Shown: piece after piece, positions 1 to 11,519 of the stretch | How positions within the stretch are numbered: position 1 is the first letter of the stretch | How the letters are laid out: each line of letters begins with the position of its first letter | From: Nannobrachium achirus | Taxonomy: Eukaryota > Chordata > Actinopteri > Myctophiformes > Myctophidae | Direction of reading: 5' to 3' | Length of the DNA stretch: 64,000 nt | Assembly: GCA_963921795.1 (NCBI GenBank) | Contig: OY997642.1 | Span: 60,532,409-60,596,408, forward strand | Position numbers and translations under genes: made by a program | The notes under the pieces: generated by a model | Database searches by the model: none | Seen by the model: the letters and a program-made list of their open reading frames with translations, nothing else | Told to the model about the DNA's origin: nothing

Positions 1-369
1 GTATTATATTATTATATTATTATGTATTACTGGCTGTGTGTCGAGTTATTTTGAGGGGACAATTAATATTACACTGCTATCAAAGCTCTACATTGACTGT
101 GTCATTTCTTCAGTGTTGTCCCATGAAAAAATATTATTAAATATTTGCAGAAATGAGAGGGGTGTACTCACTTTCGTGAGAAACTGTATATGCAGTCCAA
201 CTGGCTGCCTTAATCTGCAGGTTTACGGGAAAGAAGATGACACCATTTGGCAGAAGCACAAGGAAGTTTTTAAAAATGGTGCGATTTCCGCATAAATCAA
301 TGTCAGGGTTAGAAACGCGAGAAATCGATATGCTTCCCGTTTTAAGATCGTTGTGACGCACATAAACAC
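1..369 (+). promoter_or_regulatory. 5' flank and proximal promoter of lectin gene 1
   Basis: No gene is visible here. From about position 180 the sequence resembles the 5' flank of gene 3 (about 35,365-35,480). From about 297 it shares a block with the flanks of the other lectin genes: a 'caatgtcagggttagaaac' segment, then 'cacataaacac' directly before the TATA box. Sharing among paralogues suggests a common proximal promoter, but no transcription factor site was assigned. Confidence 0.6.
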
Positions 370-447
370 TATATAAGAGCTGCTGCTCCCGCACTTCTAC
401 ACTTACACACAGGAAGAAGCACAAGGCCATTCTACTGAAGCTCTGAG
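370..447 (+). promoter_or_regulatory. Gene 1 TATA box and non-coding exon 1
   Basis: TATATAA lies at 370-376. Transcription probably starts about 25-30 bases downstream, near 400. Exon 1 is untranslated and ends at 447, where CTCTGAG is followed by the donor GTAGGAAC. The same TATA-to-donor block is found in all five genes (gene 4 has a damaged TATA). The start site is inferred. Confidence 0.7.
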
Positions 448-667
448 GTAGGAACCTATCCATTGTTTCATTAGACATTATTCTGCTATTAATCTAGGTA
501 TGTACCGTACAGTATGTATGTATGTATGTATCTATTTATCTATGCATTTGGTAGTTTGTTTGTTTGTTCATTCATTCATTTATGTTTCAAACATTTAAAC
601 GAATAAGAAAAAAATACTTTTTTTTTTTCATTCCGAAGTCAATAATTTGAGGTTACACTTTGTAGGC

Positions 668-730
668 CCATTGATTCCGGATGGAGACCCAAATGCATTT
701 GGGATTTGTCTCTCCATCCGGAATCAATGG
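668..730. repeat. Hairpin in gene 1 intron 1
   Basis: A 20-bp arm starting CCATTGATTCCGG is followed after a short AT-rich loop by its exact reverse complement ending CCGGAATCAATGG. It sits in an AT-rich, element-like stretch (about 610-860) with no counterpart at this point in genes 2-4. It is probably the core of a small foldback element. Confidence 0.75.
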
Positions 731-1487
731 TGGTATTATAATCAAATTATTGGCTTAGGAATGCGACAAAAACAAAAAAAGAAACATTATTGAACTCTCC
801 ATGGGGTGAGTAATCGATGGAACATTTTTCATTTGGGGAGTGAACTACTCCTTTAATGTGGGGTCTATTATGCATTTTATAAGCACATTTACAATGCATT
901 ATAATGCACTTATAATGCTGCATAACACTTATTCTAAATATTAATAATCATGCTTAACAACTTGTAACAAAGACACTTTGGAACTGACTAAGTTAAGGTA
1001 GTTATAATGTGCTGTTCCACTGCGCTTATAATGCATTATGACCAGCACTTATAAAGTTGTTATAATTATATCAATATAAGTGAATCATAAATGTGTTTAT
1101 AATTCCTTATAGGCCCAACCTTAATTTAATATATTCTCACTGAAATGACAAAAGGGAAAGAAAACAATAAGACCGGTGTTATGATATTATCTGTAGATTA
1201 TGTTTTCATGTTCAATGTTTAAAAATATATCTGGCCCTACCCTTTCTGCGAGTGTTCATCTTCTCTCTGTCACTCTTCTCTGTGTATTGCTTCTGTGTGC
1301 ATTGTTTTATTTTTGTTTTAAATTGAGAAAGATAGCCGAGATCACATTGCAATGAGTAGTAATTGTAGCTATTTTCACTGTTTCTTAATCTTGCCCATAT
1401 CATGATACACGTGATGGTATTCCTACTGACTCTCTCCTCCTCTCTCTTCTCTTTAACGTCTGTCTCTTTCTAGAGAAGGACGTGGTC

Positions 1488-1490
<3 letters not shown>

Positions 1491-1517
<27 letters not shown>
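1491..1517 (+). repeat. (ATC)9 run abutting the gene 1 start codon
   Basis: Nine ATC units directly precede the ATG at 1518, inside exon 2. The other genes have 6, 7, 9 and 10 units. The repeat always puts A at -3, which keeps a favourable initiation context whatever its length. Confidence 0.85.
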
Positions 1518-1519
<2 letters not shown>

Positions 1520-4500
1520 GAGGATGCTGTGTGTGTCTCTGCTTCTCTGTGCTGTGACGGCTCTGACTGCTGCCGTTCCTGCAGGTGAGATTTATCAAGC
1601 AGCTGGACAGCTGTCAATCACAGAATGGACAGTGTGTTGATCAATCTGGCGTCTGCAGCCGACTGTCATTTAAATAACTTGGGGAAATCTCGCTTTTGCG
1701 AACGCCCATCATTTCGACCGGAGGGTTAGTGACTCACACCACGGAGGTTAGGGTGAGGGTTAGAGTCGGGTGTCGAAAAGATGAGATGTAGTAACAGCGA
1801 CACGCTCCCAAATAACGTTAACACGCCCTTCTTTCAGAAGCACTGTTCTTCTGGGAAGCCAACTGAAAAAGCGGGTGTAAATTTACCCCTCCAATCATAT
1901 ATTAGCTGATTCACACACATATTTGCATACGCAGGCAGCCCGGCCAGCCAACAGAACAGAACAGCACACAGACATACTGTAACTGCCACAAATATAACAG
2001 AATATGACCGTGCGGTGCAAGTCCAGTTGAACAAACTAAAAAGTACTGGAGATACAGTAGTAACTTACTACTGGTAAATGACAAACTTCTAGCCATCATT
2101 CACTCTTTAAACATATTTAATATAAACCTGAACGAGGCATTACCATAGATAAAAATATTTTCACTACAAATTGTCTGTTAAGACATCATTTTAGAAGTGA
2201 TGAGGTCCCGAAATTCCATCCCTTTCCATTCCAGTCATGCAGAGATGGGACTGTGATAGGCTATCCACGGTTCCCTCTGAACTTGCCACTCGTAGGCTAA
2301 ATGCAATATTAAAGCGAACTGTGCACAACCCTGCAGGACAGATGTCTGACACTTTACCTGGCATGACAGAATGTAGCCGAGAGTTGGCCTTGATCCCAGT
2401 GAAGGCACGCATTCCACCGTGGCCCGACATGCACTCCTACATTGTTTGCAAGTTAAAAGATTATCATATAGCCTGTGGCAATAATCTTTGTCAAACTACA
2501 TGAGTCACATAAAAATATAGGCTATGCTACTATGATTGGGATACGTTTTCAAAATCAATTTTCCCTGGCACCGATTATATAACTGTCCATACTGTACCTT
2601 GCTGTTTGCAAAATGGAAATCCTCTCGCAAGCGCTTATGCAGTAGGTCTTAATAAAGCCACATGTCTATGCATTACCTTGAGTTGTCCTTAATTACTGTA
2701 AATTGCTCTGGAATAAGAGCGTCTGCCAAATGCCTTTATTGTAAATTGTGCAGGCATTTGTTAAAGCTTTAAGTTCTTGTTGACTGATTAAGTATCCAAC
2801 CTAATAGTATCCAACCGTTATAATAGTACTTTTTAACCCTTAAGTGCTGTTCGGGTCATTTTGACCCGTTTTACATTTTCATTTGGAAAAAAAAGGTAGA
2901 AGTTTAAATTTTTTCCACCTGAAACTCACTGGCCTTAAAGATTCTTCTGAGATGAACATGTAAACACCCATGCTACACCCCCCTCATATTTTTTGAACCT
3001 TTAGTGCTGTTCGGGTCATTTTGACCCGGAAGCACAGATGCACAGAAATAAACAGTATTATGCCAAAACACAGACACACAGTCACCCCCACTTCTAACAC
3101 CCCCCTTCTAAAGCCCCATTCCGAATCCTCCCCCCCCTCCCCTACACCCCCCCCCCACAACTAACCCCCCCTCCCCTGATGCACAGAAATACAAGGAATC
3201 ATGTACAAACACAGATACACAATCACCCCCTAACCCCTTCCACCCCTCCCCCTCCAACCCCCCTCACCTCACCCTTACCCCCTCCCCTCTAAACCCCCCA
3301 TCCCAACCCAACCCCACCTCCCTCCCACCACCCCCTCCCCCCCCCCCCCCCGCCACCCCAGATGCACAGAAATAAAAGAAAGCATGTATACTAACACAAA
3401 CACACAGTCACCTCCTCCCCCCCCCTCCCTCCTATCGCCCTCAACCCCCCCCCCCCCCTCACACACACACCCTACACCCCCTCACCCCTCCCCTCCTCAC
3501 CCCTCACCCCTCACCCCTCACCCTCACCCTCACCCCTCACTTATCTGAAGTTTTCCTTGTGACTGTACTGTATCTTAGGGGAAATTGTACATTATTTTAC
3601 ATAAACATAAGGTGATGTAAAGTAACACTGTAATTCAGGGGTGCTGTGGATGAAAATGTTGTTTACAGGGGTGCCCTGAGACCAAAGTGTTTGAAAACCT
3701 CTGTCCTAGTGTATACGTTCAAGTGTATATTCATATGTGACGTTCATGTGTGTTCAAATGTGTGTTCAGCTCTATGTGAGAATGATGTCCTGCTCTTGAA
3801 CCACAAGTATTCAATTAATGGGCATATTGGGGGGGGAGTTCATAAAAACATTGATTTACATGTTTTCCTATAAGCATGAGCAATATTGCCCAGTATTAAA
3901 TAAAGTAGTTTTTTTACCTGAATTTCAGCTAAATCAGTAAAAACGCCTAGCTCTTTCAGTGTTTAATGTGATATAGCAAAGCAGAAATGCAAACATTTAC
4001 CATATATATCATATGAATTGTTTGGTATTGAGTCAAAGTCAATGTATCATGATGATTTGTTAAGTTAAAATTTATATTAGTGTTGTTTTTTTTAAACCAA
4101 ATATCCCCCCGGTCAAAATGACCCGAACAGAACGAAGGTGTAGTGAATCTGAACAGAACTTAAGGGTTAATACATAACGTTTAAATGCTTCTAATTATAT
4201 CACCTTTTAAATCCATACTGACCTATTTATGTTAGGGATACTTATGTTGGGTTACATCATTTGAAGTTAATATTGGCTGCTGCATTGTTTAAATACCTGT
4301 CAGATTACCAGACGTTGGAACAAACTGGTGTAGACTAAGCCTACAAGATCTGAGACCAGACCTGAGATTTGAGCAGGCCGTACGCTCAAGCCAAAGTGAC
4401 GATAGAATTATAAATGTGACGGTGATCTGATTATTGTTTTGTTTCTTTCTTCAGGAGACTCTGTATCGGTCAACTTGTGGGCCAGATGTCCAACCGGGTG

Positions 4501-6901
4501 GGACGGCTTTTCTGGGAACTGTTACAAATATGAAAAGACCAAAACGGCTTGGGCTGACGCAGAGGTAATCTGTCATTCAATCAATCAATCAATCAATCAA
4601 TCAGTCCGTCTGTCCGTCCATTCATTCATTGGATTACAATAGATTAAAGGTTTTATTTCCATAACCATTGGTTCATAGATAGATAGAGATACACTGTAGA
4701 TAGTTATGACAGGGTCACGCCGTATGACATTGGCTATGTTGACAACTCAACTCACCTTATTGCTCCATTCCTTGGTGTCCCAATTCCTCCTCCATCTGAG
4801 CCATCCAAATTCTAAAAGTTTCTGTTCTGTTAGCCATATTCACCCCAACATTTCCTCAGAGGTTTACTTACTTATCTCCAAATTGTCCAAAGAAGCTATT
4901 GTCAATCCCTCATGTTCACTACAGTCTGTAGCAAATATTAAAAATACAATGTTGTTACTCACCAAAATAAATATTGTTTACTCTGAGCCCCCCAAACGTG
5001 AGGTGGGGGGCTCTGGGGGGCTTTGGTGAGTATCGAAAGTGTAGTTTTTATGTTTACTACAGAAGACAGGCTGGGCAGCCTGGGCTATCGTGGCTATGAG
5101 CTAAAGGGCTCATCAGTGACATAGCGTTAAGGAGAACTACTAACGCTATGAAAAGAGGAAATGCCAATGCCAATGTCCCTGCCTCCCCCACATAAAGAAA
5201 ACAATCATTCGCTGTGGACTGAAGACTCACCTTTTCAGACTCCACCTAAACCCTTAGCACTACAGAAAAATCATTGACCATACATGAAGCTAGTTAGCAT
5301 TTGTTTTTGTTTTTAGGTTTTTAGAACTTTGATTATATTGTGTTTTTTTTCTAGATAGATATCCATTTGCATTTGTTATATTGTTGATGATGTACTGACA
5401 TATTATCTTGTTTATTATTGTGATGTTATTTGCTTATTGTAAATCGCTTTGGATTAAAAGCGTCTGCTAAATGCCTAAACTGTAAACTGTAAACTATAAA
5501 GGCTGCGTCCACGCTTTGGTCAGGTCCACTCACACGTAATGGAGAAGAAGCAAGTGAATGACTCCTCGTCTCCTTATAGTATCTTCTTTAGCCTTCTTGC
5601 ACGCTCTGTGTTTACATCTGCCAAGCGGGGAGTGTAATGACGCGGGAGGGGGGGGCGGGCTCCCCCTCCTGGCCAATAGGGGGAGCCGGAGCCATTGCCC
5701 CCCCCCCCCCCCCCCCCCCCTTGCTCCGTTTATTCGGCGCCAGTGGTAAATCATGTTCTCGAATATCTAAATTAGCATGTTTCAGGGTGCTAACCTAGCA
5801 TCCATTAACCTAGCATTCATTATGTTTCTATAGACGGTGTGCCTGGCTCAGGGTGCTAACCTAGCATCCATTAACCTAGCATTCATTATGTTTCTATAGA
5901 CAGTGTGCCTGGCTCTGGGTGCTAACCTAGCATCCATCCACAGTGCAGGAGAACACAAGTTCATCCAGGATCTCATCCTTTCCAACACCGGCAAATGGAC
6001 GTATGCCTGGGTTGGAGGCTGTGACGCCGCGAAGGTACGCTATATTATCTTCTTATTAAAGGCATAGTATGTAACTTTGCTCTGTGTTTACATAAGAAAA
6101 CAATACATGCATTATTTACCCATCATCTCCCTCTATAGCATCAGTTATCAGACACTGGAGTGTAGTAGTGTGGTGGTGCTTACCTGCAAAACATACTGTA
6201 CACCTCTTGTTTGATTTCACTGTTTGTTTTGGTAGTCCCAAGATATGGCCCTATCTACCCGTTGAACCCTTACCCTATATTAAATTGCCAATACCGTGTG
6301 TAGGCAGGGGTAGAAGGGCATCATAAACATTCAGACTAGCAAAGGGGTTCCGTTGGTCTGATCAACACTCACACCAGGGACTATGTGTGTCCCCCCAGGG
6401 CCCCTCCAGGGGCCTCACATCATGACTTGGTTTTGTACTGTGGTGTCTTACAGAATGCTGTTTGGCTGTGGAGTGATGGCCGTCCAGTGACCTTCACAGC
6501 CTGGGCTAAAGGTCAGCCTGACAACCATGGAACCAAAGAACACTGTATGATGGTCAACTTCGGAAGTAAGTCACAAGTTTCCTTCAGTTTAATCCACACG
6601 TTTCCTTCAGTTTGACTCTGTGACATCTGTGTACATACCGGTATCTATCTGTATTTCCCATTTCCAAGAAACATGTCCTGTTCTGTTTCACTTCCTTTGA
6701 TTGGCTCACCTCCAACTTGAACTGGAAACTCAAGTGTTTCCAATTGTAGTTTTCATTATTTAGTGAGTTTTGGTTAACTATAAAAACCCTGGTGTTTGTG
6801 TTTGTTTAACAGGCAAACACCTTTGGAACGACGCTCCCTGTAAGACTGTGTTTGCATCTGTCTGCAAGAAGCCAGCTGACGCCCTCACAACAATAACATA
6901 G
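1518..6901 (+). CDS. Lectin gene 1 (type A): secreted C-type lectin-like protein, QPD/WND type
   Basis: Coding exons are 1518-1584, 4455-4564, 5900-6034, 6454-6565 and 6813-6901, each bounded by AG and GT; exon 2 begins at 1474. The product is 170 aa. It starts with a signal peptide (MRMLCVSLLLCAVTALTA, about residues 1-18), then one CTLD from the CPTGWDGFSGNCY segment to SVCKK. The exon 5 segment KGQPDN is the QPD motif of galactose-binding C-type lectins. EHC and WND supply the other expected Ca2+ ligands, and WLWSDG is the usual CTLD core. It should be a secreted, Ca2+-dependent galactose-type lectin, perhaps in mucus or plasma immunity. This assigns family and ligand class only, not a tested function. 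The start was chosen because it is the first ATG after the (ATC)9 run and opens the signal peptide. It closely resembles nattectin/ladderlectin-type fish lectins and, more distantly, herring type II antifreeze protein. Confidence 0.9.
1585..2836 (+). other. Gene 1 intron 2, 5' part
   Basis: Intronic sequence shared by all five paralogues, with no exon visible. It includes the conserved block from about 2237 to 2500 (GCAGAGATGGGACTGTG onward). At about 2697-2745 there is a tail of the type GGAATAAGAGCGTCTGCCAAATG, as seen at the 3' ends of fish L2-clade LINEs and the SINEs that use them. That insertion predates duplication of the array. Confidence 0.6.
2837..4166. mobile_element. TTAA-flanked piggyBac-like non-autonomous element in gene 1 intron 2
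   Basis: Inverted ends begin CCCTTAAG and carry the segment GTTCGGGTCATTTTGACCC, with TTAA on both sides (2833-2836 and 4167-4170). Gene 3 has an uninterrupted TTAA at the matching place. The interior is C-rich with homopolymer tracts (3080-3540) and has no transposase. A TTAA duplication is the hallmark of piggyBac-type insertion. A shorter copy in opposite orientation lies at 39898-40640. Confidence 0.75.
4565..4632 (+). repeat. Tetranucleotide repeat at the gene 1 exon 3 donor
   Basis: Starting about 10 bases after the GTAATC donor is a (CAAT)n run that turns into GTCC/GTCT and CATT units. Every paralogue has a microsatellite at this spot, but with a different unit. Confidence 0.85.
4633..5775 (+). 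other. Gene 1 intron 3, remaining sequence
   Basis: Intronic, with no convincing coding potential. At about 5435-5480 is an L2/SINE-type tail (GCGTCTGCTAAATG context). At about 5640-5722 is a G/C-rich tract ending in a long poly-C run. The tract near 4985-5030 (CCCCCCAAACGTGAGG and a G-rich mirror) is shared with genes 2 and 4. Confidence 0.5.
5776..5899 (+). repeat. Exon-4 head minisatellite before gene 1 exon 4 (one full decoy)
   Basis: The 66-bp unit contains a TTTCTATAG acceptor, the first part of exon 4 (T V C L A x G A N L A S I) and a TTAACCTAGCATTCATTATG linker. One full unit begins at 5834 and a partial one at about 5776; the true exon 4 starts at 5900. The unit is 22 codons, and read in the exon 4 frame a decoy ends in CTA TAG. 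Confidence 0.85.
6035..6453 (+). other. Gene 1 intron 4 (compact ancestral form)
   Basis: A 419-bp intron without an obvious insertion. It is the reference state for intron 4: gene 2 gained a Penelope-like element here, gene 4 a TA-site element, and gene 3 lost the ancestral sequence to a LINE tail. Confidence 0.7.
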
Positions 6902-6963
6902 AGATTACACACACACACCACCACATGCACACATGCTCTCATGCACATACACGCGCACGTGCG

Positions 6964-7036
<73 letters not shown>

Positions 7037-7498
7037 ACAAATATTCACTTAATCAAATTTTGGCATTTAGCAGAAGCTCTTGTCTTATCCAGAGCGACAT
7101 AAACTATAGGATAAAAATTAACATAGCATCTGTCTAGTTAAACTGTCTATTAGTATTAGACTTAGTCTTAGTCAACTAAATATCAAAATATTTGTCTTAG
7201 TCTTAGCAATGTGTTGTAATGTTGACTTCTTCTAATAACACACCATTTAGTTTTAGTCCTATTTAGTCATATGAAATTGTTTATTCTTAGTCTAGTCGAC
7301 TAAATATCAAAATCTCAGTTTTTTAGTGTTTTAGTCAGTCAACATAATGAACACTGGTTTCCTACCAGTGTCTGATAGGGAAGTTCACATCAGCCACAGT
7401 CCTGATGGACGTCTTTGAAATGACATCTATTATTTTAATGAACACAAAACACTACGTAAAATAATTGTCAGCGTGTGCGTGCGTGCGTGTGTGTGCGT

Positions 7499-7547
<49 letters not shown>

Positions 7548-7976
7548 GTGTGCATTTGTGCATGAGTCATCTATGATAAGTGTGTGTGTATCCAGCATCC
7601 TGCTTTTCTATGTCTGTAACTTAACTGAAGGAATGAAGAGACAAGACGTTAAAGCTGCACTCTGTAACTTTCCTGTTCTACCCCGGATTCCAACCCGGGT
7701 CTCCTGTGCAAGACATTTTTAAACACTTATCTAACAGAGCCTGCCTGCTTGCTCAGGGGAGAATGTTTTACCTGTAAACCAGTTGTGTCCAACGGTAGAG
7801 TATTAGCATACTGTACCATACAGATGTACTAGTTCTATACATAGAGACTGGACAACATAACACTGTAATTCACTACAAAAGAAAGGAACATAGTACAGCT
7901 TTACCAGCAGACAGTGGCTCTACAGGAATGGAATGGATGGTTTTCTTCTTCTAATGTCTTTACTTGCATCAATAAA
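6902..7976 (+). other. Gene 1 3' untranslated region with CA and GT tracts
   Basis: After the stop at 6899-6901 comes a pure CA run (about 6969-7034) and, 470 bases later, a pure GT run (7501-7546). AATAAA at 7971-7976 is the best poly(A) signal. The same order CA, GT, AATAAA follows genes 2, 3 and 4. The 3' end is inferred from this conservation. Confidence 0.55.
7971..7976 (+). terminator. Candidate poly(A) signal of gene 1
   Basis: AATAAA in the context GCATCAATAAAATGAAC, repeated at 29539 (gene 2 flank), 43319 (gene 3) and 55425 (gene 4). Confidence 0.55.
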
Positions 7977-8084
7977 ATGAACAAAAAAGTCCTTGTTGGA
8001 ATGATTCGGTCTGGGTGATTCAGAGTGGACAGAGTGTCATGTCCACCTACAACAACACTTTACAACAGATCACCCTCCTATAGG

Positions 8085-8490
8085 TCAGTGGTTCTCAACC
8101 TGTGGGTCGGGACCCCCATGTTGGGGGGGTGGGAGGCGGCACCTACGTCATTCATGCCCTGATGACCGTGCCGTCTCCCCCATGCCGATCGGGCGTCTTA
8201 GCCATCTAAGCTGCACACAGCACACGTGCGTGTTGTGATGTCCTTAGATGACTATTTCGCACTTATGGCCGTTTATGCTGCACGTCCCATGCTTCTCATG
8301 CGATGCGCCCATAAACGACCATACACCAAAGGCTAAATGTTGTTGGTGCCTGTGGCCATCTAAGCTGCGCACTGCGCGATTGCGCGTAGTGCTGACCTTA
8401 GATGACCATTAGCACTGCATTCTTGGCCGTTTATGCTGCACATCCACGCATGGGATGGGATGCGCTCATAAACGACCTTACTCTCGGTTT
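8085..8490. repeat. hAT-type terminus followed by two long imperfect hairpins
   Basis: The left part (CAGTGGTTCTCAACCTGTGGG) matches the left end of the small elements at 29653 and 55540. Beyond it are two related hairpins, each framed by CATCTAAG and CTTAGATG (8203-8250 and 8357-8404), alternating with GGCCGTTTATGCTGCA / CATAAACGACC arms. The same structure occurs at about 43430-43835, so it predates the A-B unit duplication. Confidence 0.6.
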
Positions 8491-10020
8491 TAATAAACAA
8501 CCATAAACCTATTTTTTGTCTGATGCTTGGTCTCTCCTAGTGAATTGCCTTGTAGTTGAAATGTGCTTTACAGATAAAACATCTCTTGCCTAATAGTTTA
8601 CGGTTCAGAAAACAAAGGTTAACAAAGGTTACAAACCGTGACTTCCAGGTATGGTGGGTTTTCTGACAGTGGCTTACGGGAAAGCACAGCGACTTCAGTC
8701 TATTACAGGCTTGGAGTTGACAGATCAGATCAACCTCCTAAACTCGTTTTTTGTTTGGCACCGCAGAAGCAGAAGTAGTTCTGTCTGACTGTCTGCCAGG
8801 AAGGTGGAGGACAGGTATTGCACCTGTTTGTCTTAAGGTACATTGCTGGGAATCCAAGCTTGATTAAAAAACTGAAAACGACACAGGATGAGTTAGAGCT
8901 ATTCAAAAGGAATGTATCTCGGCTACTTTGAACACGAGGGCCTTCACCTCAATTACACTCTGAGTTGTTATGATGATGTGTAAAGTAACTAAGTACTGTA
9001 CTTACATTAAAATTCTGAGGTATATTTTTTTACTTTCTTCAGTACTTCAATACTTTTACTTCTACTCGACTACTGTACATCTCTTTTTATTTTTAATTTT
9101 TTACATTTTGAACTTTTGAAATTGGACATGCTGCACAATGAATACTTCTACTTTTGGTACTTATTTTGAACGCAGACACGTTATTAGAGTGTTTCTAAAT
9201 TGCAGTATTGATACTTTTACTCAAATAAAACATGCAAGTACTTATTCCATCACTGGCCAACGGTGTCACAACTGATTTGATACTGTGTCCTGACGGGGAC
9301 TGCAAATGGGTCCGACAGCCCATGCATAAGTCTGAAATCTCATTACTCCGACGGTGGTTAGTTTTAGGCAGGGACGTGCTGGCCATTGAGAAAAGCGGGA
9401 CAACTCCCGAACGGCCGGTTCATTCCCGGCCGGTCATGCCGGCCATTAGGAAAAAAATGAAAATAAAATGCCGGACTTCATTCCATTTTGGGGGCTGGGC
9501 GACCAACAAAGTAAATCGTCACTGTCGAGCAGAAACCTCGTATCTCCAAATTTAATTTTTTTTTCGCGAAGCAAAGCCCTGCTTCGTCATACAAGGCCGT
9601 CGCACAAAAGTAGTGAAAACAGCAGATCTACAAGCATCGCGAGGCGTTGAGTGCTTGTAGATCGGCTGTTTTCACAAGTTTAAATCATTTTTTAAATGAT
9701 AAATACAAAACAAACGGTTTTGGACATACAAGGTTTCCACCCGACAACGATGAAATATAACTCATGTAATTGGCCCACTGGCTTGTCACTTGTCATGATC
9801 TGAAATGGCAAATCTTTGAGTAGCAGCAGCGCTATAGAGAGAGATCTCTCTCTCTATAGTGCAATGAGGGCCTCTCCAAATCTTTTTCCCGGGCTGAATC
9901 AAGGGCCCAGCATGTCCCTGGTTTTAGGTTCATGTTTAGGTCACCATTTGGCGGAAGGAAGATTCAACATCAATGGCATGCAGATTCCTATACATCAATG
10001 TCAGGGTTAGAAACACCAGG
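8491..10020. other. Spacer between gene 1 and gene 2
   Basis: No gene is seen. The stretch is nearly identical to about 43,840-45,350. At 9613-9675 is a hairpin with about 23-bp arms built on AGATCTACAAGCA / TGCTTGTAGATC. The T-rich stretch 8990-9240 (repeated TACTTTTA and CTTCAGTACTTC) resembles subterminal sequence of fish hAT elements. The last 150 bases are the gene 2 promoter. Confidence 0.55.
9613..9675. repeat. GATCTACAAGC hairpin
   Basis: Arms GTGAAAACAGC-AGATCTACAAGCA and TGCTTGTAGATCGGCTGTTTTCAC are separated by 16 bases. Related hairpins lie at about 44970-45030, 48196-48252 and 60784-60850, and a half-site at about 28937. Confidence 0.8.
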
Positions 10021-10073
10021 AAGTGAGATGTATGTTGTCCCGTATATGTGATCATCGTGACCCACATAAACAC

Positions 10074-10155
10074 TATATAAGAGCTGCTGCTCCTGCACTT
10101 CTGCACTTCTACACACAGGAAGAAGCACAAGCCATCATTCTACTGAAGCTCTGAG
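10074..10155 (+). promoter_or_regulatory. Gene 2 TATA box and non-coding exon 1
   Basis: TATATAA is at 10074-10080. Exon 1 ends at 10155, before GTAGGAACC. The upstream block 'acccacataaacac' is conserved with the other copies. Confidence 0.7.
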
Positions 10156-10459
10156 GTAGGAACCTATCCATTGTTTCATTAGACATGTTTTGTTTGTTTG
10201 TTCATTTATTTACTTCAAACATTTTAACATAGCCTAAACAGCCTTGGTAGTATATGTCAAAGTTGGGCCTACAAGTGTGATTACAATGCATTATAATGCT
10301 ATAATGCTTCATAATACTCATTATAAATGACGTGCATAAAACCATGTTAGTCGGAGTTTGAATGAAAGTAGAATTATGTGCAGGGTGTAATTCACATGTG
10401 AGGGGACTTCATTTAACTGACAAAAGGTTTTATTTTGTATTTATTTTTATTTAATTTAA

Positions 10460-10983
10460 AGTTGTACCATGTAACTTTTTTTATAAAACAAATCTTAAAA
10501 TTGTCCTAACTGTTAAATCGCTAAAGTTTTAGAACACCCACTCCGTTATTTTCAGCTTCTGAAGCCTTCTCTTTATATGTTTTCTATGATCCTGGCCGTG
10601 GACCGGATTTCGCGCCAAAATTACGTAATCTGCATCATCTGTATACGTTGTGTATACGTTGCCCAATCACATCGCCGATCATGCACACATGGTACACTAC
10701 CGGCCAATCACAGCGCATCTTGAAGTGGGGTCGCCATATTTGTAGTCGCCTGTGTGTCTCTTTACTCAAAAGGTAATCTCGCCTACCAGGCAGGGTGAAG
10801 TAGTCCGTTTCTCCGGAATGCCTGAACGCACAGGAACCAGGGACCCCTCTAAAGATAGCTCTCGGCGTTGTGGAGGCAGACGCGGGGGTGTGAAGGTACG
10901 AAAAACGGGCAAAAGACGCGAACGCGACCGCGGTTTGCTATAGGGCTACTGACCACTAGTTGAGCATCTTACACAGTATAACT
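10460..10983. mobile_element. TTAA-flanked element in gene 2 intron 1
   Basis: A 524-bp insertion absent from gene 4. Its ends are related inverted repeats (AGTTGTACCATGTAAC and, reversed, AGTTATACTGTGTAAG), and TTAA flanks both sides (10456-10459 and 10984-10987). No transposase is present. The site and end structure suggest a piggyBac-like non-autonomous element that arrived after the A-B unit duplicated. Confidence 0.75.
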
Positions 10984-11501
10984 TTAATAATAATAATAAT
11001 AATAAAACTCTCTCACACTTCTGTCAGTGTGACAGTGATCACTCTCCCCTCTGCCAATGCTTAAGGTTGCTCTACCCCTGCCTGATAGAGCATTGTAATG
11101 CCTTATAGACCTGACTTTAATATAATATAATGTCGTCTTAGAAACGACAAAAGGAAATAAAGATAATAAATAAGATCAGTGGCAGGGTTGTTATGACATC
11201 ATCAGTAAATTATGTTTCTGTCTTCAATGATTAAGAATGCATCCGCCCCTACCCTTTCTGTGTCTATTTCATCTTCGTCGTGTACTTCTTCTGTGTCTAT
11301 CTCAAGCATTGTTTTATATGTGTTTTATATTGAGAAAGAGTAGCCGAGCCCACATAGCAATGAGTATATTGTATATTAGCTATTTTCACTATTTCTTAAT
11401 CTTGCCCATATCATGATACAGGTGATGGTATTCCTGCTGACTCTCTCCTCCTCTCTCTTCTCTTTAACGTCTGTCTCTTTCTAGAGAAGGACGTGGTCTT
11501 C

Positions 11502-11519
11502 ATCATCATCATCATCATC
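11502..11519 (+). repeat. (ATC)6 run abutting the gene 2 start codon
   Basis: Six ATC units directly precede the ATG at 11520, the shortest run of the five genes. Confidence 0.85.

Noticed and set aside
3080..3540. Gly-rich antisense ORF
   Set aside because: Comes from the C-rich interior of the TTAA element.
1518..6901. Gene 1 as an antifreeze protein
   Set aside because: Family resemblance only; QPD/WND and the cysteine pattern fit a lectin, and nothing in the sequence shows ice binding.
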